From Rhodospirillaceae bacterium (GTDB lineage Bacteria > Pseudomonadota > Alphaproteobacteria > Dongiales > Dongiaceae): a DNA stretch of 64,000 bases. The notes beneath the pieces are model-generated. The model made no database searches. It was not told the DNA's origin and worked only from the letters and a program-made list of their open reading frames with translations. Of the stretch, positions 50,802 to 58,806 are shown in pieces. The stretch is from contig SSEL01000002.1 of NCBI GenBank assembly GCA_008012315.1, forward strand, positions 1 through 64,000, in the 5' to 3' direction. The stretch's first letter is position 1; every line of letters begins with the position of its first letter. A program made the translations under genes and the position numbers.

Positions 50802-51626
50802 CTATGGGTTGCCGGTGTCTCGCCGAATGGCCTGCACGGTGACGCGGATGATTGCGTCGATTCCGAGTTCGCCTAGCTCCGCCGTTGACCGACGCGGGTC
50901 ACCGCCATAAACGCCATCACTTTGGCTGGGTTTGGCCGCCGCCTTCAGCTCTGCCTGTCGAACCATTTGCGGTGCGACAGCGAGTTGCAAGGATGTATCT
51001 GCGAGAGCGGCATGGGTGCCTATCTCATCGTCCTTGATCCCTTGTTTTCGAAGGATCTCCGCATAACCGTCAGAGCTCATCTGGTAATATTCGGGTGGGT
51101 TGATTGCGCGAACGGAAGAGCCCGTCCAGGCTTTGTTCAAACGAGCAACGGTCACCTTGATATCTTTTTGATACCCGCCGTGGTCGCCCAGGAAAACGAT
51201 GTTCTTAAAGCCGTGAATGGCAAAGCTGTTAGCGGCCGATTCCAGTGATTTTTCGAAGGCGTCATCCGATATCGTGATTGTGCCGGGAAACTTCATATGT
51301 TCGGTCGGCGGATTGAAGCTGCCCTCGGGAGTATAGGCCACGACCGGTGCAACAATGGCGTTGCCTAACTCCTCAGCTATTTTTCCAGAAATCACCTTCA
51401 CGCGCACATTGTGCTTACCGAGCGCAACATAGGGTCCACTCTGTTCCGTTCCACCTATAGGTATGATTATCGTCGTTTTGCCTCCGCGAACTTGATCGCG
51501 AAGCTCCGTCCAAGTCATATCTTCAAGGAAAACGGTCCGAGGTGCTTGTGCTAATGCCACGTCACCGATGAAAAGGCCAAAAAGGCACATAACGAAGGCG
51601 AGCGCCTTGCCCAATTCAGAATACAT
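50802..51626 (-). CDS. Exported creatininase-family protein
   Basis: A 274-residue protein of the creatininase superfamily with a signal peptide (KALAFVMCLFGLFIGDVALA). The fold is recognised from TIIIPIGGTEQSGPYVALGKHN, the YTPEGSF region and the GDHGGYQKD motif, with metal ligands Glu, His and Asp. Family members hydrolyse cyclic amides or deformylate, or cleave peptides (as in mycofactocin MftE), and are normally cytoplasmic; export is unusual. The signal sequence is preceded by AGAGGACT seven bases before the ATG. It lies upstream of the beta-propeller gene on the same strand, so they may act together outside the cytoplasm. The substrate is unknown. Confidence 0.82.
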   Translation of the reverse strand: MYSELGKALAFVMCLFGLFIGDVALAQAPRTVFLEDMTWTELRDQVRGGKTTIIIPIGGTEQSGPYVALGKHNVRVKVISGKIAEELGNAIVAPVVAYTPEGSFNPPTEHMKFPGTITISDDAFEKSLESAANSFAIHGFKNIVFLGDHGGYQKDIKVTVARLNKAWTGSSVRAINPPEYYQMSSDGYAEILRKQGIKDDEIGTHAALADTSLQLAVAPQMVRQAELKAAAKPSQSDGVYGGDPRRSTAELGELGIDAIIRVTVQAIRRDTGNP

Positions 51627-51700
51627 CTGCAGTCCTCTGGTTCGTTCTTATCGCTGCTTTTTGCATCTCGGAGGCAGCATTCGTCTAGAAATGTTTGAGC

Positions 51701-51731
51701 TTGACCTTACCCCTATTGGAAGCTGCAGCAT
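51701..51731 (+). promoter_or_regulatory. CueR-type copper promoter without an obvious gene
   Basis: TTGACC at 51701 and CAGCAT at 51726 have a 19-base spacer with CCTTACC and TTGGAA. It points rightward into a stretch with only a 51-codon frame (51784-51939), while all larger genes around are on the other strand. Confidence 0.65.
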
Positions 51732-51783
51732 ACAAGGCTGCCTTTTGACCTACGCTTCGGCACTATTCCGCACCATCTTGTGA

Positions 51784-51939
51784 ATGTTGATGCTTGGCAT
51801 TTGCCGTATCAGCCAGCATACCGAAGACAGGGTCGCGCGCCTGGGTCTTGGCGTCGCCCGAAATCCGATTTTGATTGGTGTGATCGCGAGTAGCTCGGTG
51901 AAGGGCTATTGTCCACCTTACGAGCGGGCCGATCTCTAA
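51784..51939 (+). CDS. Possible small ORF downstream of a CueR-type promoter
   Basis: A 51-codon frame beginning MLMLGICRIS and ending PPYERADL, with two cysteines. It has no ribosome site and no recognised family, so it may not be translated; the transcript could be a small RNA or the promoter a remnant. It is listed only because the copper promoter points at it. The rest of 51627-51999 holds nothing further. Confidence 0.2.
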   Translation: MLMLGICRISQHTEDRVARLGLGVARNPILIGVIASSSVKGYCPPYERADL

Positions 51940-51999
51940 TGAATAAAGCAATACTTCCCATTACTGGAGGGTCAAGGGGTTGGAAAAAATGGCCATCCC

Positions 52000-52641
52000 T
52001 TACCATCTTAATAATCGCGACCCCAACATCGCACCAATGGCCACGCAAATCAGGATCGGCCCTAAATACCAGAAAATCATGAAGGGTATCGACATGGAGG
52101 CTTGATGAAGCGTGTAGGCGGTCGCGCCGAGCGCTCCGGCAACCAGTCCAGCAATAGCGCCTGCCCAAGTAGGGCTGGTCGGGGCTTCCTTCCTTAGTGC
52201 CCAGATGATGGACGTAAAGGGAAGAAGGGCGAAAAACGGAATGCAAAGTAAGCATGCTGCCCATTGCGGCCCAAATAGCATAGCGCCCCATGTGGCAGGG
52301 TGAGACGAGAAGAGAAGTCCGATAGCCGCTACGAGAGCAACAAAAGACACGAGTCCAATAGCAATAACTGGCTTGCGGGAGATTTTCCCCGGCCGCGCAG
52401 CCTTGAGCAGGAACCACACCCCGGCGGCAACCAGGCTGAGAGTTAAACCCAGACCGACGATTTTGAGCCCCAGGCCCTCACCGCCTGAAAACGTCTCTGG
52501 CGCGCCAAGCGTCAACAGCATCAGGCAGAGTGACGCCGCAGCTCCCGCAGCAACGGCCGCGAGAATCGTATTTCGCAAGTGGTTGCTCTTGACAGGTTCG
52601 GTATGCGTGCCCAGCAAGCTAATGAGATCATCTGTCTTCAT
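52000..52641 (-). CDS. nrsF: NrsF (DUF1109) anti-sigma membrane protein
   Basis: A 213-residue protein with six predicted membrane helices and the N-terminal motif MKTDDLISLLGTHTEPVKSN. In Caulobacter, NrsF binds sigma-F at the membrane and releases it on chromate and cadmium exposure. The ATG overlaps the sigma stop as ATGA, so production of sigma factor and inhibitor is coupled. It resembles the 48877 copy in layout and N-terminus. Confidence 0.85.
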   Translation of the reverse strand: MKTDDLISLLGTHTEPVKSNHLRNTILAAVAAGAAASLCLMLLTLGAPETFSGGEGLGLKIVGLGLTLSLVAAGVWFLLKAARPGKISRKPVIAIGLVSFVALVAAIGLLFSSHPATWGAMLFGPQWAACLLCIPFFALLPFTSIIWALRKEAPTSPTWAGAIAGLVAGALGATAYTLHQASMSIPFMIFWYLGPILICVAIGAMLGSRLLRW

Positions 52642-53201
52642 GATGGCTCTCTCTCCCTGACCAGCAGAGATAAAATCTTCAGACCTCGATGAACGGAAAC
52701 CTTGATCATTGATGGAGACATACCCGTTCGCTTGGCCGCCTCGCTGACGCTCAAGCCGTCGACTTTGATGGACTGTATGGCCTCTCGCATTTTGGGCGTC
52801 AGTTTGGAGAGGAGTTTTGATAGATCGATTCCGCTATCAACTGCTGTCGCGTCGCTTTCAACGAACACGTCATCCGCAAACTCGACAGGCATGTTCAGAC
52901 TCGCCGACTTGTTTCGGCGCAGGTAGTCAATCAGCCTGTACCGGGCAATTGCGTATACCCACGGTGTAAGAGGCGCAGACTTGTCATAAGTATGTCGCCG
53001 CACATGCAAGGAGATCAGGGTCTCCTGGACAAGGTCTTCCGCTTCTGCCGAACTCTGTCCGATACGCGCAAGTTGCCGCTTAAAATATGCTCGCAAATAA
53101 GTGCTCAATTTAGTCAGCAAAGCTTTATGCGACCTGTCATCGCCATCCAGGCCAGCAAGCATCAAGGCTCTCAGTTCAGTTTCATCCGAGCTCGTTTTCA
53201 T
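52638..53201 (-). CDS. ECF sigma factor, sigma-F (ECF16-like) type
   Basis: A 187-residue ECF sigma factor. Region 2 is clear (EAEDLVQETLISLHVRRHTY to PLTPWVYAIARYRLIDYLRR) and region 4 contains the helix-turn-helix LSVSEAAKRTGMSPSMIKVS. The linker ADDVFVESDATAVD is acidic. Together with the overlapping nrsF gene this fits the Caulobacter sigma-F system, which responds to heavy metals. Target genes probably include the small metal-related proteins upstream on the same strand. The ATG at 53201 is followed by MKTSSDETELR. Confidence 0.88.
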   Translation of the reverse strand: MKTSSDETELRALMLAGLDGDDRSHKALLTKLSTYLRAYFKRQLARIGQSSAEAEDLVQETLISLHVRRHTYDKSAPLTPWVYAIARYRLIDYLRRNKSASLNMPVEFADDVFVESDATAVDSGIDLSKLLSKLTPKMREAIQSIKVDGLSVSEAAKRTGMSPSMIKVSVHRGLKILSLLVREREPS

Positions 53202-53384
53202 TTACCTTGAGAAACCCAAGAAATTGGTAGTCATTCAAAGCCTCTCTCGACTGATACGTCGCTTTCGCTACGGGCGATTGGCGGCTTTGGTTGTTTTAGC
53301 GCTATCAGACTGGTGACGGTGTTACCGCAATCTGGCGTCAAAGCTCTCTGCCGCTTCAACGCCAGATGCAAAGGCCCCTCACCA

Positions 53385-53699
53385 TCACCAGACTTCAGGA
53401 CTCGTCTTGGCAGTTTTCTCGGTGTTGGTGGTGTCCTGGCTGCTGCCCGCTTGCGGCTTATGTCCCATACCCCTCATACACATGAACATCATCACAGCGC
53501 AGGGCAGGACGTAAAGCAAGGGCGCCAGTGCAGCTAGCGTAACCCAATGCTGGCTCAAAGCGAGGCCTAAGGCCAGCGCAGCCGCACCTCCGGCGAGGAA
53601 CAATTCGCGATGTCGACTGAACAAGCTGCCTGAACTCTGTCCGGTCCCATGACAGGACGAGCCGTGGCTGCGGGGCAGAGGTGCATTTGTGGTTTCCAT
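53385..53699 (-). CDS. DUF2933 family small membrane protein
   Basis: A 104-residue protein with two hydrophobic segments (LFLAGGAAALALGLALSQHW and LAALAPLLYVLPCAVMMFMC) followed by a Met/Cys-rich edge (MMFMCMRGMGH). This matches DUF2933, as in the 38056 copy, though the flanks are less His-rich. ATG 53699 is chosen because AGGA lies eight bases upstream. It is 183 bases upstream of the sigma gene in the same direction. Confidence 0.75.
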   Translation of the reverse strand: METTNAPLPRSHGSSCHGTGQSSGSLFSRHRELFLAGGAAALALGLALSQHWVTLAALAPLLYVLPCAVMMFMCMRGMGHKPQAGSSQDTTNTEKTAKTSPEVW

Positions 53700-53841
53700 A
53701 TCTATGTTCCTATCTGATGGCGAAGATGCTCTTCGCAATTTAGTGTTTGAGCGGCGGCGATCCGTCTAATGCCGGGTCATCTTGATAGCCCGAGGCGACC
53801 TCGGTGAGGAGCGAAGCCTGGCGTCGCTCCCCACCGATTCG

Positions 53842-54150
53842 TTAGCCTTTCAGGCCGGTCGAGCCTTCCGGTCTCGACATCATGGAATTCGACCGCATGG
53901 ATTCCATCATGCGGTCGCAGTTGGCGGCCATTTGATCGAGCTTCTGCTGCGTCTCGCTGTTCGTCGCCGTGCTACCCGTCGCTCGGCCGAGGCTGTCTTG
54001 GCTGCTGTTGCCGGTTGTGATCGTTTTTTCCGTCGGCCGGTCGGGCCGGTCATGATGAGTTTCGGCAAAAGCGCCCGCGCCACTCAGGGTCAATCCCGCC
54101 AGAAAGGCAGTGGCTGCAATGACTCGTTTGCGGTTCTGTGTCGTAACCAT
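53842..54150 (-). CDS. Small periplasmic protein
   Basis: A 102-residue exported protein with signal peptide (RKRVIAATAFLAGLTLSGAG). The mature part is polar and has a Met/Asn-rich helix ANCDRMMESMRSNSMM with one cysteine. No family recognised. GGAGA seven bases before the ATG at 54150 supports the start; a longer frame to 54300 lacks one. It precedes the second DUF2933 gene in the same direction. Confidence 0.65.
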   Translation of the reverse strand: MVTTQNRKRVIAATAFLAGLTLSGAGAFAETHHDRPDRPTEKTITTGNSSQDSLGRATGSTATNSETQQKLDQMAANCDRMMESMRSNSMMSRPEGSTGLKG

Positions 54151-54520
54151 TCTGTAATCTCCACAATGAAGCCCTCCAGGGGGTGACGCGGGAGGGAAAC
54201 GCGGCATCAGCACTCGGGCGGGGTAAGGCTGCACGAGAGAGGACAGCAATTCGGCGCGCCTAGCCGAAGAGAGCGACAGGTGCCGCCCGGCACCGGGCAA
54301 TCCGATATGCGTCCAACAATGAATACGCAGGGGGATAGCGCCCGGTTACAGCTCAATTGGATTTGGAGCCCCGGAAGAGGAAATAACCGCCATTATGGCG
54401 CAAAGCCGACCAAATCTACACTAAGCTATTGATCCCAGTTATTTGCTAGCGGTTCATTCTTGCAGCCCCATCAGCTACCGTTTTGTCTAGTTCGATCAAT
54501 TTCTCTGAAGTGCTAGACAT
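54151..54520. other. Intergenic region
   Basis: No gene is supported here. A small perfect hairpin GGTGCC/GGCACC lies at 54279-54294, and the second half is AT-richer, as expected for promoters of the two divergent neighbours. Confidence 0.4.
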
Positions 54521-55288
54521 ATGCAGTTGCCACTCATCCGCCTCGACCGTGTCCTACATCTTGGGACGATGGACCCCATTAATCTTGGTCGCAATTCTGG
54601 GCGGTCGAGTTGGGAAGGTAACTGTTTGTCGGTATCGCTGTGTCCGCATGCTTGGCAACAGATCGTCAAACTGGGCGGTCATGATCTCCATGAGCTGGTC
54701 TCGCCAGAGGCACATTTCCTCGATATCCACGAGGTCCAGAACGACGCCGATCTCCTCGCCGTGATCATTGATTGGGCCGTTAGCGAGAAGTTTGCTAAGC
54801 GGCAGCAGCTTTGGAGGGCTTGGCGTTATGACCCCGAAATGGAGGAATGGCGCTGTTCCGACTTCGATACGCAGGAAGAGGCCAACAAGGATGCTGTTTT
54901 CTCCTCGGATGAGTGGGAAGAAGGCCTAACTGTTGACAAATTGCAGGGGCCAGATGGCGGCCCTGTTGTCGAATTAATTTCGGCGGTTACTGGCTCAAGA
55001 GCACTGGCAAAGCTGACTGGCATGCGGTCACGCGGCCCTAAGGACGGTGATGCGACAGATGCAGTAATTATGGCTTGGGCTATGAAACAGCTTCCTTCGC
55101 TTTCCGCCGTTCCCGTTCACGGTTTATGGTGGAACGAGAGGTATGACCCGGACACCTATTCGGCACCGCGCGGCGGCATCATACCTTCCTTCGTTGACCA
55201 ATGGACGGCTGCGACTGTCGATCTAGATGAGATTGAAGACGTCGAAGAGCCATTGGATTCCGAACGGGTGATCATGACAAATCCCTGA
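54521..55288 (+). CDS. Hypothetical protein, 255 residues
   Basis: A protein I do not recognise. Segments such as IRLDRVLHLGTMDP, SWEGNCLSVSLCPHAWQQI and VHGLWWNERYDPDTYSAPRG look conserved-type. No signal peptide or membrane helix is seen. The C-terminus is acidic (DLDEIEDVEEPLDSERV). The S-x-E-G-x-x-LSVS-x-CP-AW pattern occurs in uncharacterised proteins of islands and prophages, so this may be a phage- or toxin-related gene, but that is a guess. It ends in a hairpin. Confidence 0.55.
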   Translation: MQLPLIRLDRVLHLGTMDPINLGRNSGRSSWEGNCLSVSLCPHAWQQIVKLGGHDLHELVSPEAHFLDIHEVQNDADLLAVIIDWAVSEKFAKRQQLWRAWRYDPEMEEWRCSDFDTQEEANKDAVFSSDEWEEGLTVDKLQGPDGGPVVELISAVTGSRALAKLTGMRSRGPKDGDATDAVIMAWAMKQLPSLSAVPVHGLWWNERYDPDTYSAPRGGIIPSFVDQWTAATVDLDEIEDVEEPLDSERVIMTNP

Positions 55289-55306
55289 ATTGACGCTCAA
55301 TTCAGG
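55284..55306 (+). terminator. Hairpin at the end of the 54521 gene
   Basis: CCTGAATTGA (55284-55293) pairs perfectly with TCAATTCAGG (55297-55306) around CGC, and the stop codon lies in the left arm. No T-run follows. Confidence 0.55.
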
Positions 55307-55547
55307 ATGACCTGTTTTGATGTCCTTTGCTGGTCGGATTTGCGCCATAATGGCGAAAATAACCACGCCCAATATATGATGTGGACAACAGACAAACTGG
55401 GTAGCGAGCCTCATCTGCCCGCCTGTCAAACCCTTCCATGTGGCAGGGTTTTAGATGCAAATTTTCCGCTTAGGTGTGTAACCGTGCCGCAGGCACTAAC
55501 GAATTAAAAATTAGATACTCGACCTCAGCCATGGTCATATAGAGCGC

Positions 55548-55898
55548 ATGACGAAGATGATCCGCCTGGTTCTAGCTACTTTGTTCGCCGTGACATTTAT
55601 GTTCGGCGGCCTTGGCGGAGCTGCGTCTGCACAATCTGTGGGCCTCGCGTCGGATCAGCCTTGCCATATGGTTGCCATGCAAGCGGATTCGGGCTTGAAG
55701 CCGACAATGCCGTGCAAAGGCTTGAAGGCCGATTGTGTCAACCAAATGGGTTGCATCACGATTAACGCATTGGTGGTCCAGCCATTTGGTCACCAAGTGG
55801 GCATGCAATATGCCGCGACGCCTGACTACTGGTCGGTGGTCAACGTCTTGCCAAGCTTTATGCTTGTCCCCGAGCCCCTTCCTCCCAGGACAGTCTGA
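55548..55898 (+). CDS. Small secreted Cys/Met protein upstream of cusCBA
   Basis: A 116-residue protein with signal peptide (IRLVLATLFAVTFMFGGLGG). Four cysteines in the mature part (QPCHMVAM, MPCKGLKADCVNQMGC) with neighbouring His and Met suggest metal or disulfide chemistry in the periplasm. Not assigned to a family. ATG 55548 or 55557. Same direction as cusCBA, 239 bases before it, so it may be part of the same operon. Confidence 0.55.
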   Translation: MTKMIRLVLATLFAVTFMFGGLGGAASAQSVGLASDQPCHMVAMQADSGLKPTMPCKGLKADCVNQMGCITINALVVQPFGHQVGMQYAATPDYWSVVNVLPSFMLVPEPLPPRTV

Positions 55899-56137
55899 TT
55901 TCGTCTCAGCACGAAAGTCGTGCATCTAGCTGACAATCAGAAAATCCCCTCGCCACGCGAATAGCTGCTGGCGAGCCAAGAAGGGTCTCCAAATGTTTAC
56001 CCGTCAGATGTTGCTGGGCGCTGTCTCGCCCACAGGCTCTGTTGCGCCCATAAGCCGGAAGGCCCGGCCGCTCAGCCTCAGCCTGGGCTCGCCAACAGCC
56101 GCTCCCCGTGAAATCGAGAGTCAGGGAGCGCAACGCC

Positions 56138-57394
56138 ATGCGTAGCAAATTGATTTGGTTCGGTACCAGCGGGATGCTGGCCGCCAGCCTCGTCGTTAGC
56201 CAGCCAGCCCTCGCACAGCCCGCTGATAGCCTTTTGGGCGCAACTGTGGATGATCTACTGGCGGCGGCTCATCAGTTGAGTCCCGGTTTGCGCGCAGCGA
56301 CCCTCGATACTGCAGCAATGGCGGCCAAGGCGGAGGGCGCCGACAAGCTCGATGATCCGACGATCAGTGATGGCTACCAGTACTACAAGGACCCCGGCGT
56401 TTTCAGTGCCCATACGGTCACAGTGTCCCAGGCCTTCCCACTTTGGGGCAAACGCGACCTGCGGCGCCAAGCGGCCCTCGCTGATGTCGATGCAGCACGC
56501 GGTCAAGAGCGAGCCGCGCAAGACGAACTGGATGAGAAGATCAAGGTTGCCTATGCGCAATATTTCCAGACTAGTCGGAGCCTCAAGGTCAATCACGAGA
56601 TATCCGAACTCGCGTCTCACATGCGCGAGGCTGCTACCGCCCGGTTCAAGTCAGGCGGTGGGGATCAGTCCTCGATCATCCAGGCGATGGGAGAGGAAAC
56701 TGCCGCAAAGATAGAGGCCGTCAGGCTCCAGGGTGATTTGGGTGCGGCGCGCGCGAGCATTAACGCGCTGGTTGGCCGTGCTGGAAGCGCTCCCCTGGCT
56801 GACCCGGTGAAGCTACGAGCGATACCAGGCACGGCCCTGGCTGTCCCGGCTCTCGTCGACCGCGCGCATACCGGGAATCCGAACCTTGCGGCAAATGATG
56901 CGGCCGTGGGCGCGGCAAGAATACGCAGCAAACTGGCTGATAAGGCCTGGTACCCCGACCTGACCGTCAGTGCCGGACCCATTGTCCAGACCAATAACAT
57001 GCCGGTCGGATTCGCGGCCACGGTCGGGATCAACATTCCGGTTCCTTGGGGCCGCGAAGCCTCCGGACAGCACGAGGCCTCGGCTCAGCTCGGCGCCTCA
57101 CAACAGCGATTCGACGCCGCCCTTTTCGAGATTGAAGGTGCCCTGGGGGAAAGTGTCGCCAAATTGCAGGCGGCGCAGGCCACTGAGCATCTGCTACAGC
57201 AAGAAACTGTGCCCCAGGCGAAGGCGATGTTCCAGACCGTCCTTGCTGACTACAGCCAGGGTAAAGGTGATCTGGCCGCCGCCATCGCCGCCCAGCACCA
57301 GATCCACGATGTCGAACTCCGCCTGCTCCAGACCCAGCTCGATGAGCAGATCGAGCTTGCTGCCATTGAACGCCTGATTGGAGGAGATCTCTGA
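56138..57394 (+). CDS. cusC: TolC-family outer membrane factor of Cu/Ag efflux
   Basis: A 418-residue outer membrane efflux protein with signal peptide (MLAASLVVSQPALAQ). It has two repeats of long amphipathic helices separated by beta strands, as in CusC/TolC, e.g. QAALADVDAARGQERAAQDE and AARIRSKLADKAWYPDLTVS. It forms the outer channel of the tripartite pump. ATG 56138 is chosen with GGGAG nine bases upstream. It overlaps cusB by one base (TGATG). Confidence 0.87.
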   Translation: MRSKLIWFGTSGMLAASLVVSQPALAQPADSLLGATVDDLLAAAHQLSPGLRAATLDTAAMAAKAEGADKLDDPTISDGYQYYKDPGVFSAHTVTVSQAFPLWGKRDLRRQAALADVDAARGQERAAQDELDEKIKVAYAQYFQTSRSLKVNHEISELASHMREAATARFKSGGGDQSSIIQAMGEETAAKIEAVRLQGDLGAARASINALVGRAGSAPLADPVKLRAIPGTALAVPALVDRAHTGNPNLAANDAAVGAARIRSKLADKAWYPDLTVSAGPIVQTNNMPVGFAATVGINIPVPWGREASGQHEASAQLGASQQRFDAALFEIEGALGESVAKLQAAQATEHLLQQETVPQAKAMFQTVLADYSQGKGDLAAAIAAQHQIHDVELRLLQTQLDEQIELAAIERLIGGDL

Positions 57395-58806
57395 TGCGCT
57401 TCCTCTTCTTTTTCCTCATCGTCGTACTCAGCGCCGTGTCGGCTACCGGCCCCGCTCAGGCTCAGGATACAACACCGCAATCCAACGCCGATGGGAAGCA
57501 ACCAGCGGCGGCCGAGCACCGCATCCTCTATTACCGCAATCCCATGGGGCTGCCAGATACATCTCCGACCCCGAAGAAGGACCCGATGGGTATGGACTAC
57601 CTGCCGGTCTATGCCGACGAAGCTGGGCAGGATGCAAAGAAATCAGGATCGGGTGAGCGCCATATTCTCTACTACCGCAACCCGATGGGTCTGCCGGATA
57701 CCTCGCCTACGCCGAAAAAAGACTCCATGGGCATGGACTATCTGCCGGTCTATTCCGATGAAGGTGGCCAAGACGACCCGCCGGGAACGGTGCGGATCAG
57801 CCCCGGCCGCTTGCAAACGCTCGGGGTGCGGACTGAGGCAGCCATCATGCGCCCCTACGCCGCGCGCAGCGTCCGCGCGACGGGTAGCTTGCAGTTTGAC
57901 GAGCGACACCTCGCAGCCGTCACGACAAAGGTGTCCGGCTGGGTCGAGCATCTCGCCGTTTCTGCAACTGGCGACCGGGTGAAGCGGGGTCAGGTCCTGG
58001 CCGAGATATATTCTCCGGATCTTGTCGCCTCGGAGAATGAATATCTGGTCGCTGCCCAATTGGATAAGTCGTTCAGCGGGGCCTCGGACCAGCGCTTGCG
58101 TGCGTTGGACATCCCCGCCGGGGAGATTGACCGCCTGCGCCGAACTGGCAAAGCCTCGCACCGGATCGCGGTCGTGGCGCCTGCGGATGGCGTCGTGGTT
58201 GATAAGCCTGTCCAGGAAGGTATGCGAGTCGAAGCTGGGGAACCGCTTTATAAGACAGCCGACCTTTCGACGGTCTGGCTGGTTGCCCAGATACAGGAGC
58301 AGGACCTCGGGCTCATTCAGCCGGGACAGCAGGTAAGCGCGACCTTCGTTGCCTATCCAGGACGCAACTTCACAGGAACGGTGGATTTCATCTATCCCAC
58401 GCTGTCACCGGAAACCCGGACCGGCCAAGTGCGCATCATCATGCCAAATCCGGATGGCGCATTGCGCATCTCCATGTACGCGAATGTCCAAATTACCGCC
58501 GCTGTCGACAATCAACCGGTTCTTGCCGTGCCGAGTTCGGCTGTGCTCGACAGCGGTACCCGGCAAATTGTCCTTGTCGCGGTTGGTGAAGGCAAATTTC
58601 AGCCCCGCACCGTCCGGCTCGGCGCCCGCGGGGATGACTGGGTTCAGATCCTGAATGGCGTCAAAGAAGGTGAACGTGTCGTCGTTGGGGCAAACTTCCT
58701 GATCGACGCAGAAAGCAACCTCCGCGCTGCCCTCCAAGGTTTCACTGACGGGGCGAAGTCCAGCCCCGATCAATCCAAACCCGCACAACAGGATGTCACG
58801 CAATGA
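57394..58806 (+). CDS. cusB: Periplasmic adaptor of Cu/Ag RND pump with two metal-binding repeats
   Basis: A 470-residue membrane fusion protein with signal peptide. Two nearly identical heavy-metal-binding repeats (about residues 43-76 and 90-123) carry YYRNPMGLPDTSPTPKKD and MGMDYLPVY, the pattern of the CusB/CusF-like metal site with methionines. The rest is the adaptor: lipoyl-like (VSGWVEHLAVSATGD), alpha-hairpin and beta-barrel (EGMRVEAGEPLYKTADLS) domains. It loads Cu(I) or Ag(I) from the periplasm to CusA. The ends overlap cusC and cusA, so the three are translationally coupled. Confidence 0.88.
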   Translation: MRFLFFFLIVVLSAVSATGPAQAQDTTPQSNADGKQPAAAEHRILYYRNPMGLPDTSPTPKKDPMGMDYLPVYADEAGQDAKKSGSGERHILYYRNPMGLPDTSPTPKKDSMGMDYLPVYSDEGGQDDPPGTVRISPGRLQTLGVRTEAAIMRPYAARSVRATGSLQFDERHLAAVTTKVSGWVEHLAVSATGDRVKRGQVLAEIYSPDLVASENEYLVAAQLDKSFSGASDQRLRALDIPAGEIDRLRRTGKASHRIAVVAPADGVVVDKPVQEGMRVEAGEPLYKTADLSTVWLVAQIQEQDLGLIQPGQQVSATFVAYPGRNFTGTVDFIYPTLSPETRTGQVRIIMPNPDGALRISMYANVQITAAVDNQPVLAVPSSAVLDSGTRQIVLVAVGEGKFQPRTVRLGARGDDWVQILNGVKEGERVVVGANFLIDAESNLRAALQGFTDGAKSSPDQSKPAQQDVTQ

